Assembly (NCBI GenBank): GCA_034420695.1 | Contig: DAOULB010000045.1 | Span: forward strand, 65,687-129,686 | Reading direction: 5' to 3' | DNA: 64,000 bases | DNA from: Io17-Chloro-G2 sp034420695 | GTDB taxonomy: Bacteria; Chloroflexota; Dehalococcoidia; Lucifugimonadales; UBA3495 | Part shown: one piece after another, positions 17,161 through 25,565 of the stretch | Position numbering within the stretch: the first letter of the stretch is position 1 | How the letters are laid out: every line of letters starts with the position of its first letter | Notes under the pieces: generated by a model | Told to the model about the DNA's origin: nothing | Database searches by the model: none | What the model saw: the letters and a program-made list of their open reading frames with translations, nothing else | Program-made: the position numbers and the translations under genes

Positions 17161-17208
17161 GACTAAATCCGGGAGCGACTAGATACGGGAGTGACTAGAT
17201 ACGGGACC
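17161..17208 (+). repeat. Tandem 16-bp repeat, three units
   Basis: Units GACTAAATCCGGGAGC, GACTAGATACGGGAGT and GACTAGATACGGGACC lie head to tail about 40 bp before the carbonic-anhydrase-like start. They may be operator copies or slippage products. Confidence 0.7.
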
Positions 17209-17246
17209 TACCGGGTAAAGGGACTAATGAAACCAGGAGGAGCAAC

Positions 17247-17753
17247 TTGATACGGAGCCTGGGAGACAAGACGCCCAAGGTGGCAGAGACGGCTTGGGTT
17301 AGCGAGTTCGCCTATGTGGTTGGGGACGTAGAGATCGGCGAATACGTCAGCATCTGGCCCGGGGTGACCGTCCGGGGCGACGGCCACGGGACCATCGTCA
17401 TTGGCAACCGGGTGAATATCCAGGAAGGGTCGGTGGTGCATGGCGGCGGTCTGATCATCGAAGATGGGGTGACCATAGGTCACTGCGTAGTGGTCCACTG
17501 CGACCGGGTGGGTGAGGGTTCCCTCTTGGGCAACAACTGCACGGTGCTGCCCAGGGTCGTGGTGGGAAAACAGTGCCTCATTGCGGCAAACTCGGCGGTG
17601 CTGTCCGGGCAGGAGATTCCGGACCGGTCATTCGTCACAGGGATTCCGGCGGCGGTGAAACGCCAGGTCTCAGAGGAACAGGTAGAGTCGATGCGGCACA
17701 CCAATCAAGAGTTGATCGACAGGGCCAAGGCTTTCCGCGAGAGCGGTCTGTAG
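17247..17753 (+). CDS. Gamma-class carbonic anhydrase-like hexapeptide-repeat protein
   Basis: 168 residues. A left-handed beta-helix of hexapeptide repeats carries the family hallmarks VRGDGHGTIVIGNRVNIQEGSVVHGG, with His in SVVHGG and in TIGHCVVVHC as likely metal ligands. The family includes Cam-type carbonic anhydrases and YrdA/PaaY-like proteins; activity towards CO2 is not certain. TTG 17247 is chosen because AGGAGG lies at ideal distance. It follows smpB after a 190-bp gap containing tandem repeats, so it may have its own promoter. Confidence 0.88.
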   Translation: MIRSLGDKTPKVAETAWVSEFAYVVGDVEIGEYVSIWPGVTVRGDGHGTIVIGNRVNIQEGSVVHGGGLIIEDGVTIGHCVVVHCDRVGEGSLLGNNCTVLPRVVVGKQCLIAANSAVLSGQEIPDRSFVTGIPAAVKRQVSEEQVESMRHTNQELIDRAKAFRESGL

Positions 17754-17776
17754 CTTTGGGTCGTTTTGGGTGTGGG

Positions 17777-18046
17777 CTATTGTTGTTGAGGCAGTACAAT
17801 CCTGGCCAAGAGATCTCTCATAGACTCCATCATTCCCTCAAGCCGGGCCAGCCGTTGCTCCAAGGCGGACAAGCGCTCTTCAAAGGAGTTGAGTCGCTGT
17901 TCAAAAGAGTTGAACCGCTGGTCAATGCGATGTTCAAGAGCATCAATCCGCCGGTTGGTCGACTGAAACAGTACCGTCATCAAGCCGCCCAAGAATGCGG
18001 CCAAGGCAACCCCGACGGCTAATATGCCAATCAGCTCCGGCGTCAT
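17777..18046 (-). CDS. Small membrane-anchored coiled-coil protein
   Basis: 89 residues. One N-terminal membrane helix (LIGILAVGVALAAFLGGLMTV) is followed by a strict heptad coiled coil (RRIDALEHRIDQRFNSFEQR onward). The repeated HRIDQRF/QRLNSFEERL pattern suggests trimer or longer rods. Function unknown; similar short proteins are often paired with restriction or toxin genes, but none is adjacent here. Confidence 0.65.
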   Translation of the reverse strand: MTPELIGILAVGVALAAFLGGLMTVLFQSTNRRIDALEHRIDQRFNSFEQRLNSFEERLSALEQRLARLEGMMESMRDLLARIVLPQQQ

Positions 18047-18099
18047 GTCGTGTATGCTACTTCACCCGATATCTCAGGGCAAGCGGGAGATGTCACTCC

Positions 18100-19119
18100 C
18101 TAGACAGCGACCACATTCCGTCCCAGGGGGCTGCCTTGACTGAGGGCGTCGAAGGCTTCCTCTACGTCCTCAAGGGAAAACACTTGGTCCACGATGGGAG
18201 TAATTTTGCCTTGGGCCACCAGGGCCATGGTATCTTCCAGTTCCTGTTTGGAATTAGCCCTTGAACCTAGGACTTCCAGCTCGTTCCGCACCATGACGTG
18301 GGGCATGATTGACAAGGGGAGCTCAGGGGTGTAGCCGACAAATACCAAGCGGCCTCCCCGGGCCAGGCTTTGCACGCTGGACGGGAGGGTGGCTTGGTTG
18401 GATACGAATTCCAGAACCACGTCGACTCCCCCGCCGCCGGCCAGCGCCCGGACTTCCTCGTGAAAGGGCTCCCGGCCGGTGTTTATGACGGCATCGGCTC
18501 CCAACTCCCTGGCCTTGTTCAATCTTTCATCACTGATATCCACCGCAATGGCCCGTCCGCCGGCCAAATTGACCATTTGCAGGGCGTGGAGGCCGACGCC
18601 GCCTACGCCCACCAGCGCCACTGTCTGGCCGGGGCGCACCTGCGCCCTTTTCGTGACCGCGTGATAAGAGGTTGCCACTGCGTCACCCAGGATGCATGCT
18701 TGTTCCAGGGGCACATTGTCCGGGACCTTGCAAAGGTTAACCGCCGGGGTCTTGAGGTACTCGGCAAATCCCCCGTCCCGGCTGAACCCGTGCTGCCGCA
18801 CCTCCGGACACAGGGTGTCGCGGCCCTCCCGGCAGAACCGGCACATTCCGCAGGTCACGTAGAAGTTAACCGCTACCCGGTCGCCCGGCTCAACCCCCCG
18901 GACCCCGGACCCGGTCTGGGCAACTTCTCCGGCAATTTCATGGCCCATGACCAATGGGAGAACGTCCAGGCCCATGCGGCCGGCCCTGATCTTCAAGTCG
19001 GTGCCGCATACTCCCACGTTTCTAACCCGCACCAAGACCTCGTGGGAATCGATGTCAGGAACGGGGATGTCCTGGGGCAGCAGTGGCCCGCCAAATTTCT
19101 CCAGAACCAGGGCTCTCAT
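18100..19119 (-). CDS. Zinc-dependent medium-chain alcohol/threonine-type dehydrogenase
   Basis: 339 residues. Catalytic zinc site: VGVCGTDLKI with GHE (LVMGHEIAGEV); structural zinc Cys cluster CGMCRFCREGRDTLC; NAD(P) fold VALVGVGGVGLHALQ with an acidic residue after the second strand (AVDIS), suggesting NAD. Family members oxidise secondary alcohols, polyols or threonine. GGAGG lies 7 nt before ATG 19119. Stands alone, convergent with the coiled-coil gene region. Confidence 0.9.
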   Translation of the reverse strand: MRALVLEKFGGPLLPQDIPVPDIDSHEVLVRVRNVGVCGTDLKIRAGRMGLDVLPLVMGHEIAGEVAQTGSGVRGVEPGDRVAVNFYVTCGMCRFCREGRDTLCPEVRQHGFSRDGGFAEYLKTPAVNLCKVPDNVPLEQACILGDAVATSYHAVTKRAQVRPGQTVALVGVGGVGLHALQMVNLAGGRAIAVDISDERLNKARELGADAVINTGREPFHEEVRALAGGGGVDVVLEFVSNQATLPSSVQSLARGGRLVFVGYTPELPLSIMPHVMVRNELEVLGSRANSKQELEDTMALVAQGKITPIVDQVFSLEDVEEAFDALSQGSPLGRNVVAV

Positions 19120-19249
19120 CTTCTACCTCCATCTGGCCGCCTATCCGAAAGCCAAGTCCGGCCGGAATTAAAGCATTCTCCACGCATCTGGCCGGACCTT
19201 CACTCCAGCCGAAGGGGCTGCAACGGAGCATCTGGGGGCTACCCTTGGG

Positions 19250-20227
19250 CTAACTGCCGATACAGGCCATTCCCTGCTGCTTGATGTCCGCCATCCGCGC
19301 CGGGCCAATGCCCTTGATTCTAATCAGGTCGTCCAGCGACAGGAAGGGGCGCAGCGTAATCATTTCCGCGGCCCTGGACGGCCCGATGTGCTTGATTCGG
19401 TCCAGCTCTTCCACAGTTGCCGAGTTCACGTCCACCTGCCCGGCGGAGCAACCGGTTGCCCCTTCCGATTGAGCCGGGGCAGGTGTTGCTGACGGTGTGG
19501 GAGCCGGTTGCGGAGTATTGGTGGGAGCGGGAGTTGGAGTGGCCGTCGGCGCGGGCTGCGGCGTCGGCGTAGGCCGTGGCGTGGGGAAGGGAATCGCAGT
19601 GGGTTCAGGCGTCGGCGTTGGGGAGGGCAGTACCGTGGGAGTTGGGGTTGATACAGGAGTAGGAGTGGCAGTTGGAATGGGCGTGGGCGTGGGCGTGGGC
19701 GTGGGCGTAGGCGTAGGCGTGGGAACTGTTGTGGGTGTTGGCGTGAGGGTAGGTATAGGAGTAGGCGTAAATGTGGGTGTAGGCGCCGGCTCAGGGGTGG
19801 GGGTGGGCGTTGGGGTTGGAATTAACGTCGGAGTGGAAGCGGGTACAGGCGTGGAAACGGGTGTGGGTGACGGAACAGACGTGGGCGCGGGACCAGTGGC
19901 AGGCGCAAAAATCCAGGTGGGGCTTGGCACCGGGATGGTGGAAGCAGGCACTTCCGGCACAGTGGCTTTGGCCGGAGCGGGACTGGCGGTTGGCGGTGCG
20001 GTGGGAGTGACGAAAACGAGCGGAGGAAACGTTTGGGAAAACAACAGGGGAGTGGGAGAAGGGTCCCTACCGGGAGGAGTTGCGCCGAAATCCATGTCCG
20101 CCGGCGTAGCGTTGATTTCCTCACCCGCTGAGCTTTGACCCTGAAGAAGACCGGCCCCGCCGGAAGGCTCCATTTGAGTGCAGCCCGTGAGAAGGAGGGA
20201 AAACAATAGAACAAATATGCGTAGCAA
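19250..20227 (-). CDS. Lipoprotein with long Pro/Thr stalk and C-terminal ComEA-type helix-hairpin-helix domain
   Basis: 325 residues. Signal and lipobox LLLTGC (Cys16) predict an extracytoplasmic lipoprotein. Residues ~45-255 are a Pro/Thr/Ala stalk with long PTPT runs. The last ~65 residues are two helix-hairpin-helix motifs (VDVNSATVEELDRIKHIGPS and LIRIKGIGPARMADI) like the DNA-binding end of ComEA. ComEA holds incoming DNA during transformation, so this could be a surface DNA receptor on a long tether. No comEC or pilin genes are nearby. The start at TTG 20227 is tentative. Confidence 0.85.
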   Translation of the reverse strand: MLRIFVLLFSLLLTGCTQMEPSGGAGLLQGQSSAGEEINATPADMDFGATPPGRDPSPTPLLFSQTFPPLVFVTPTAPPTASPAPAKATVPEVPASTIPVPSPTWIFAPATGPAPTSVPSPTPVSTPVPASTPTLIPTPTPTPTPEPAPTPTFTPTPIPTLTPTPTTVPTPTPTPTPTPTPTPIPTATPTPVSTPTPTVLPSPTPTPEPTAIPFPTPRPTPTPQPAPTATPTPAPTNTPQPAPTPSATPAPAQSEGATGCSAGQVDVNSATVEELDRIKHIGPSRAAEMITLRPFLSLDDLIRIKGIGPARMADIKQQGMACIGS

Positions 20228-20274
20228 TGCTATGAAACGACGACCCAGGCGGGCGGCGGCGCTTCCGATATTGC

Positions 20275-20322
20275 GCCGGGTTCCACTATCCCGCCGGGTT
20301 CCACTATCCCGCCGGGTTCCAC
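20275..20322. repeat. Tandem 18-bp repeat, 2.7 units
   Basis: GCCGGGTTCCACTATCCC occurs twice exactly and then as a 12-base partial unit, about 50 bp upstream of the ComEA-like lipoprotein start. Position suggests a regulatory or slippage-prone promoter element. Confidence 0.7.
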
Positions 20323-20360
20323 GGTAGGGAGCGGAACAAGTCTAGCCTTGATTTCAGTTT

Positions 20361-20378
20361 ATGACAACATAGTGTCAT
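20361..20378. promoter_or_regulatory. Inverted repeat in divergent intergenic region
   Basis: ATGACA and TGTCAT flank a 6-bp spacer, between the divergent lipoprotein and duplicated-domain genes. This is operator-like symmetry only; no regulator is known. The surrounding region 20228-20671 shows no gene. Confidence 0.3.
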
Positions 20379-20671
20379 TACTCTCTCCCTTGTTGAGCGT
20401 GGGATTGCCCAACAGGCGAGGCAGGAGCGTAATTTAACCCTCCGTGCTGACTACATTATGCTAGTGATGAGACTTGGAAGGGTCACCGATTCTCATTCGT
20501 GTTCAGCATGGCCGAAGGGCAACAAAGGCGGGTACACGATTCAGGTTGGTTGCGTTGAAGATTTGCAAGGCATAAAATGTGGGGAATCTCAAAGGTGGCC
20601 CTTGGGAGCCCAACCGGCTCCGGGGCTAGGTATCACACCGGCTCCTCAGACAAAAAAACAGGAGGCAAGTT

Positions 20672-21571
20672 GTGGATAAAGGATCGACGGTAATCGATGC
20701 GGGACTCGTGGAAATCGCTCTGTGCTACCGGGGCGACATCATGAACGACCAGGGCCTTTGCGTTCAGGTCTATTCCGAGATAGAGGGCAAGGACACGGAG
20801 ATACTCCGGTTCGACTGTTTCGATCAAGCCCCCCATTACCACTACGGCCCTGACAACCATAACGTCCGGCTTTTCATGGATAAGACCACGGCGGGCAACC
20901 CCTTTGGTTGGACCATGAACAACCTGCGAAAGAACCTCCCGGAGATGGTCCGGAGGGCTGGCTATAGCGAATTGGCCGACAACTTGGAGGCGACTCCCCT
21001 CTCCGAGGAAACCCTGAACGAGACAGAGGCCACGGGCCGGGAAATGGCCAACTCCCAGCGCCGCACGGTGCACCACATGATGCCGGAGATGCTGGAAGGC
21101 GACAAAGTTGAAGTTGGAAACCTCAAGTTCGGTCTGGAATACCGGCACTTGCCCCAGATTAACGACGAGGGCATGGCTATTCACGTGTTGTCTGAGGTAG
21201 CCTACCAGGAAGTGGAGCTGCTGGCCTTTGACTGCTTCGAGAATGGCCCCCACTACCATTACGGCCCCCGCAACCAGGATGTCCGCATTTACTGGGACGT
21301 CACTACGTCTGGAGAGACCCTCCGCTGGACCTTGGACCAGTTTAAGGAGGGCAAGCTCAAGTCCATGATAGAGCGGGCCGGCTACCCATCCATCGCCAAC
21401 GCCATCGACGAAAAGCTGATCCAGGAGAAGTTGCCTGAAATCGAGGCCCGGTGCTTCGAACTGGTGGCCATGAACAAGGCGAAGAAGAACGAGGTCAGCG
21501 ACGAGCGGAAGACCAAGGCGCAGCTCATCAAGGAACTGGACGAACTGCGCCAGAGGGTGGCTGCCCTGTAG
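20672..21571 (+). CDS. Hypothetical protein with two tandem copies of an HYHYGP domain
   Basis: 299 residues. An approximately 90-residue module occurs twice. Copy 1 (about 15-105) has FDCFDQAPHYHYGP, then FMDKTTAGN and a RRAGYSELAD end. Copy 2 (about 147-250) has FDCFENGPHYHYGP, then YWDVTTSGE and ERAGYPSIANA. Conserved Asp-Cys-Phe and His-Tyr-His suggest a metal or ligand site. A helical basic tail follows. I do not recognise a functional family. GTG 20672 has AGGAGG at good distance. Free-standing gene ending in a strong terminator. Confidence 0.75.
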   Translation: MDKGSTVIDAGLVEIALCYRGDIMNDQGLCVQVYSEIEGKDTEILRFDCFDQAPHYHYGPDNHNVRLFMDKTTAGNPFGWTMNNLRKNLPEMVRRAGYSELADNLEATPLSEETLNETEATGREMANSQRRTVHHMMPEMLEGDKVEVGNLKFGLEYRHLPQINDEGMAIHVLSEVAYQEVELLAFDCFENGPHYHYGPRNQDVRIYWDVTTSGETLRWTLDQFKEGKLKSMIERAGYPSIANAIDEKLIQEKLPEIEARCFELVAMNKAKKNEVSDERKTKAQLIKELDELRQRVAAL

Positions 21572-21604
21572 ACCAGTTACCCAGGCTACACCGGAACAGA
21601 GACG

Positions 21605-21635
21605 ACGGCCCGGAATTGCTCCGGGCCGTTTTCTT
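21605..21635 (+). terminator. Rho-independent terminator
   Basis: ACGGCCCGGA and TCCGGGCCGT form a perfect 10-bp stem with a 5-nt loop followed by TTTCTT, 34 bp after the duplicated-domain gene. Confidence 0.9.
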
Positions 21636-21810
21636 GTTAGCGAGACCACGATAAGTCAAAGCGCTCCCGCTTTTGACTTTTTGCAAGAAATATTAGACCA
21701 GGGAAATTCCCTTCGGGCTGTGGTTACCGGAATCCAGCAACGTAGTAACGTATTATTGTCAAGTAAATTCGGTTTGAGGGAGTCCGGCACAATACTGAAG
21801 GGATGGATAC

Positions 21811-22187
21811 ATGGGCGTTTTTGGCAGACCGTGAAGGTAGGAAATCCCCGAGGGGGCGATTTAGCAGAGATCGAGGCTATGGTCGATACGTGGGCTGCCG
21901 ACTCCATGTTTCCTGAGTCGTTGCTGGCAGGGATCGGATTGCAGCCCACGACATCCCACGGATACGTGCTCGCCGACGGACGCAGGATGGAGTTGCCCTA
22001 TGCCCAGGCGCTGATAGACATCGACGGGGCAAGGTGGGTCTGCCCGGTGATATTCGGTCCCGGTGAAGACGCCCTGTTAGGAGCGACAACGCTGGAAGTC
22101 TTCAAGCTTGTTGCCGACCCGAATACTCAGCAATTGCTGCCAGCGCGGTCATCTCCCTTAGGAGGAGGAGGCCGCTTCCAGCGATAG
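21811..22187 (+). pseudogene. Retropepsin-like aspartyl protease, apparently inactivated
   Basis: The frame from about 21831 encodes VKVGNPRGGDLAEIEAMVD, then TWAADSMFPESLL, LADGRRMELP, VIFGPGEDALLGATTLEVF and VADPNTQQLLP. This is the pattern of small clan AA (retroviral-type) aspartyl proteases. The catalytic triad D-T-G reads D-T-W (TGG; a single change from GGG), and the natural ATG at 21811 is out of frame by one base with the domain. Two independent defects suggest a dying gene; without them it would be a ~125-residue protein. A longer in-frame reading starts at 21681 but has no matching sequence. Confidence 0.6.
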
Positions 22188-22194
22188 CCTCAGG

Positions 22195-22989
22195 CTACAT
22201 CATCGTGTAGCCGCCGCTTACGCTGAGGGTCTGGCCGGTGATGAAGCTGGCGGCCCCGGAGGCCAGGAACACCACGGCGTTGGCGACCTCTTTGGCGGTG
22301 CCGAGGCGGCGCAGGGCGTAGGCCCGCTGGGCGCGCTCTTGCACTTCTTCGGTGAAAATGTCGCGCATCTGCTGCCACATGCTTTCCCCGCTGATGGCTT
22401 CTCCTTGGGGAGGAACGGTGATTCCCGGGCATACGGTGTTGAGACGAAGACCGTAGCGGCCGGTCTCCCTGGCCACCGACTTGCTGAGGGCGATTATGCC
22501 GGCTTTGCAGGCGGAATAGACGGCTTCCCGGAACTCGCCCATGCGGCCGGCGTCGGAACTGATGCAGACTATGGCGCCGCCCCCGTTGTCAATCATGCCG
22601 GGGACCACGGCGTGGATGCAGTTGATGGCGCCCCAGAGGTTCACTTGGACTTCCTTTTCCCACTCTTCACGGGGTTTTTCCATGAACAGGCGGTCCACGG
22701 TCCAGCCAACGTTGTTTACCAGCACGTCGACCCGCCCGAATTCACCTACGGCGCGTTCGACCATGGAGTTGACCGAAGCCGCGTCGGTGACGTCGGTGGG
22801 AACCACTATGGCACGGCTGCCGGTGTTAATGGCGGCGACTTCCGCCGCCACCCGCTGGCCCTGCTCCGGGACCAGTTCGGCGATAACGATGTTCGAGGCC
22901 TCGGCGGCGAAGGCGTGAACGATGGCGCGGCCTATGTTCGACCCTCCGCCCGTGACAATGACGGTCTTACCCTGGAGTTCCAAGTCCAT
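22195..22989 (-). CDS. Short-chain dehydrogenase/reductase
   Basis: 264 residues from ATG 22989, which has AGGAG about 12 nt upstream. Cofactor motif TGGGSNIGRAI (Thr-Gly-x3-Gly-x-Gly variant), the NNVGW structural motif, catalytic Ser in ISSDAGR, and YSACK as the Tyr-x3-Lys pair. The C-terminal SGAASFITGQTLSVSGGY is typical of FabG-like enzymes. Probably reduces a keto group or oxidises an alcohol with NAD(P); substrate unknown. Convergent with the protease remnant. Confidence 0.88.
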   Translation of the reverse strand: MDLELQGKTVIVTGGGSNIGRAIVHAFAAEASNIVIAELVPEQGQRVAAEVAAINTGSRAIVVPTDVTDAASVNSMVERAVGEFGRVDVLVNNVGWTVDRLFMEKPREEWEKEVQVNLWGAINCIHAVVPGMIDNGGGAIVCISSDAGRMGEFREAVYSACKAGIIALSKSVARETGRYGLRLNTVCPGITVPPQGEAISGESMWQQMRDIFTEEVQERAQRAYALRRLGTAKEVANAVVFLASGAASFITGQTLSVSGGYTMM

Positions 22990-23168
22990 AATGTTTCTTT
23001 CGGTCTCCTTTTCTTGATCTCTGTTCTTTAAGTCGCGAGGGAACCAAGCTGGCAGCACTTGAACGGCAGAAGGCAGTTTGGTGGGGAGGCCTTACGGCCG
23101 GTGGCTGCCCAGATGCGGCCTGCCGACGGCGGGGCCGGGTTGGGACGGGGCCGAGAACGTAGCATGTA

Positions 23169-23894
23169 TCAGCCGGGAGGAGAGACTTGGGGGACTCCTC
23201 CCAGCCGCAGACGCAACAAGCCTTTGATGTCCTCGGCGGCCGTCTTGACGATGTTGACCGTGGTGGTGGGATCGTCGTCCCATTTCACAGGCACCGACTT
23301 GATACGGTAGCCCCGCTTGGCGGCTATTATCAGCAACTCGGTGTCAAAGAACCAGTTGTTGTCCCTGATCTTGGGAACTATGTTCCGGGCGGCCTGACTG
23401 GTCAGGGCCTTGAAGCCGCACTGAGCATCGGGGAAAGGAGTCAGGAACATGGACTTAATCATCAGGTTGTAGGAACGCGAGGTAAACTCCCGCTTGAGGG
23501 AGCGGGTGACTTGGGATTCCCGGCTCAACCTGCTGCCGATGGCCACGTGATAGCCGCTTTCCAGGGAATCGAGCAATTCGGGAAGGTGGGACAGGTCGGT
23601 GGAAAGGTCGGCGTCCATGTAGCTGACTATGTCGGCGGTGCTGTCCAGCCATGCGGTACGCAGGGCCCGGCCACGGCCCTTCTGGGGAATGAACAGGTAG
23701 TCAACCCCGGCGTGGTTTTTACACAGCATCTCGGAAACGGAACGGGTGTCGTCGGTGGAGGCGTTGTCGGCAATGACTACCCGCCAGGGATTCCCCAGGT
23801 TCTGCTCCAGGTATTCAGTCAAGGCCGCGATGCTGCCGGGGAGCGCCTCCTCCTCGTTGTAGACCGGAATAACGATGTCGACGGTGGAACTCAT
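23169..23894 (-). CDS. Family 2 glycosyltransferase, dolichyl/polyprenyl-phosphate sugar synthase type
   Basis: 241 residues. GT-A fold signatures: VDIVIPVYNEEEALPGSI, VVIADNASTDDT, then DADLSTDLSHLP carrying the DxD metal motif, and DAQCGFKALT with WFFDTELLI, as in ALG5/DPM1-type transferases. It would load glucose or mannose onto a polyprenyl phosphate at the inner membrane face. No C-terminal membrane segments are seen, so it is probably peripheral. It precedes nothing obviously related; 60 bp beyond its start lies the end of purH. Confidence 0.88.
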   Translation of the reverse strand: MSSTVDIVIPVYNEEEALPGSIAALTEYLEQNLGNPWRVVIADNASTDDTRSVSEMLCKNHAGVDYLFIPQKGRGRALRTAWLDSTADIVSYMDADLSTDLSHLPELLDSLESGYHVAIGSRLSRESQVTRSLKREFTSRSYNLMIKSMFLTPFPDAQCGFKALTSQAARNIVPKIRDNNWFFDTELLIIAAKRGYRIKSVPVKWDDDPTTTVNIVKTAAEDIKGLLRLRLGGVPQVSPPG

Positions 23895-23956
23895 TCGTTA
23901 AAAGACGGCAAGCCAGGGCAGAGGAAACAGGCCGGCCCTGCGCCCCTAATGATGGC

Positions 23957-25486
23957 CTAGTGGCGGAAGTGCCTTACCCCAGTAAAAACCATGGCCAGCC
24001 CTGCGTTGTTAGCCGCAGCGATGACTTCTTCGTCCCGGATGGAGCCGCCGGGTTGGACGATTGCGCTGACGCCGGCCTCTGCGGCGAGTTCGATGTTGTC
24101 GGGGAATGGGAAGAAGGCGTCGGAGGCCAATACGCTGCCATTGGCCTTGTCCCCAGCTTTCAACTGGGATAGGTGGACGCTGACAACCCGGTTGGGCTGA
24201 CCGGCCCCCATACCAACCAGGGTGCGGTCTTTGACGAACACGATGGCGTTGGACTTGACGTGCTTGGCCGCTTTCCAAGCGAAGGCCAAGTCGGCCAACT
24301 GGTCTGCGGTCGGGGCAACTTCGGTCACTGTCTTCCAGGAGCTTGGTTCTTCTTCGATGACGTCCGGGGTCTGCACCAGCACGCCGCCGGTGATAGGCCG
24401 GAGGTCGTAAGGCGGAGCTGACTTGTCCGGGGAGACTTGGAGAATCCGGAGGTTTCTCTTCCGCTTCAGGGTCTCCAGGGCCTCCGGTTGGTAGCCGGGG
24501 GCAACCACCACCTCGTAGAACACCGGCCCCATGGCCTCGGCGGCTTGTCCGGTGACGGTGGTGTTGTAGGCCACAATGCCGCCGAAGGCGGAAACGGTGT
24601 CGCCCTCGTAGGCTTGGAGGTAGGCCTGATGCTGGTCGTTCCGGGAGGCCAAACCGCAAGGGTTGGCGTGCTTGATGATGGCAACGGTGGGGTCCGAAAA
24701 GTCGGATACGGTACGCCAGGCGGCATCGGCGTCCATCAGGTTATTGTAGGAGAGTTCTGCGCCGTGAAGCTGGACCGCCCCGGCGATTCCGACGGGGTTA
24801 GAACCGGTTGCCGCATAGAGGGAACCCTGCTGGTGAGGGTTCTCGCCGTAGCGCAGGCCGGTAATTTTGGTGAGCGACACCGAAAGTTCATCGGGCATCG
24901 TTTCTTGGCCGCCGGCTGCGCCCAAGTAGGAGGTGACAGCGGCGTCGTACACCGAAACGTGATGAAAAGCCTTGGCCGCGAGGCCTTTCCGCTCTTCCAT
25001 GCTCAGCCCGGGTCCGGCCAGTTTCTCCGCCACCCAGTCGTAGTCGCCGGGGTCAACCACGACGGCGACTGAAGGGAAGTTCTTGGCCGCGGCCCTTAAC
25101 ATGGTTGGCCCGCCGATGTCGATGTTTTCCAAGGCGTCGTCCAAGGTTACGCCGGGGCGGCTGATGGTGGCGACGAAAGGGTACAGGTTCACTGCTACAA
25201 GGTCGATGGGAGTGATTCCGTGGGTGTCCAGCTCTACCCGGTGTTCGGGCAGCTCACGGCGGGCCAGCAGGCCGGCGTGGATAACCGGGTGCAGGGTCTT
25301 TACGCGTCCGTCCAGTATTTCCGGCGAGCCGGTCACGTCGGATACCTGCCGCACCGGCAGGCCACCTTCGCCGGACAGGGCTTGGTGGGTTCCGCCCGTG
25401 CTGATGAGTTCGTAGCCTGCTTGGGACAGCCGGCGGCAGAAGTCCACCACGCCGGTCTTGTCGTAAACGCTAACTAGTGCTCTCAC
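23957..25486 (-). CDS. purH: Bifunctional AICAR transformylase / IMP cyclohydrolase
   Basis: 509 residues, standard length. The N-terminal IMP cyclohydrolase domain has MRALVSVYDKTGVVDF, STGGTH and GRVKTLHPVIHAGLL; the C-terminal transformylase has RYGENPHQQGSLY and AFGGIVAYN, WKAAKHVKSNAIV and the end QPGGSIRDEEVI. It performs the last two steps of IMP synthesis. Third gene of the purF-purM-purH cluster, 79 bp after purM. GTG start at 25486 with a GGAAGGA just upstream. Confidence 0.97.
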   Translation of the reverse strand: MRALVSVYDKTGVVDFCRRLSQAGYELISTGGTHQALSGEGGLPVRQVSDVTGSPEILDGRVKTLHPVIHAGLLARRELPEHRVELDTHGITPIDLVAVNLYPFVATISRPGVTLDDALENIDIGGPTMLRAAAKNFPSVAVVVDPGDYDWVAEKLAGPGLSMEERKGLAAKAFHHVSVYDAAVTSYLGAAGGQETMPDELSVSLTKITGLRYGENPHQQGSLYAATGSNPVGIAGAVQLHGAELSYNNLMDADAAWRTVSDFSDPTVAIIKHANPCGLASRNDQHQAYLQAYEGDTVSAFGGIVAYNTTVTGQAAEAMGPVFYEVVVAPGYQPEALETLKRKRNLRILQVSPDKSAPPYDLRPITGGVLVQTPDVIEEEPSSWKTVTEVAPTADQLADLAFAWKAAKHVKSNAIVFVKDRTLVGMGAGQPNRVVSVHLSQLKAGDKANGSVLASDAFFPFPDNIELAAEAGVSAIVQPGGSIRDEEVIAAANNAGLAMVFTGVRHFRH

Positions 25487-25565
25487 TTGTCCTTCCGCCT
25501 GTGCTCCTTGTATTCAATGGTCCTGTAATTTGACAAGAATCCCGTACTGTCGTTACGGCAGAATT

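Noticed and set aside
17054..17246. Search for a tmRNA gene next to smpB
   Set aside because: No tRNA-like ends or tag-peptide frame seen in this interval.
19497..20138. Val/Gly-rich plus-strand open frame
   Set aside because: Antisense image of the Pro/Thr-rich stalk; composition is explained by that.
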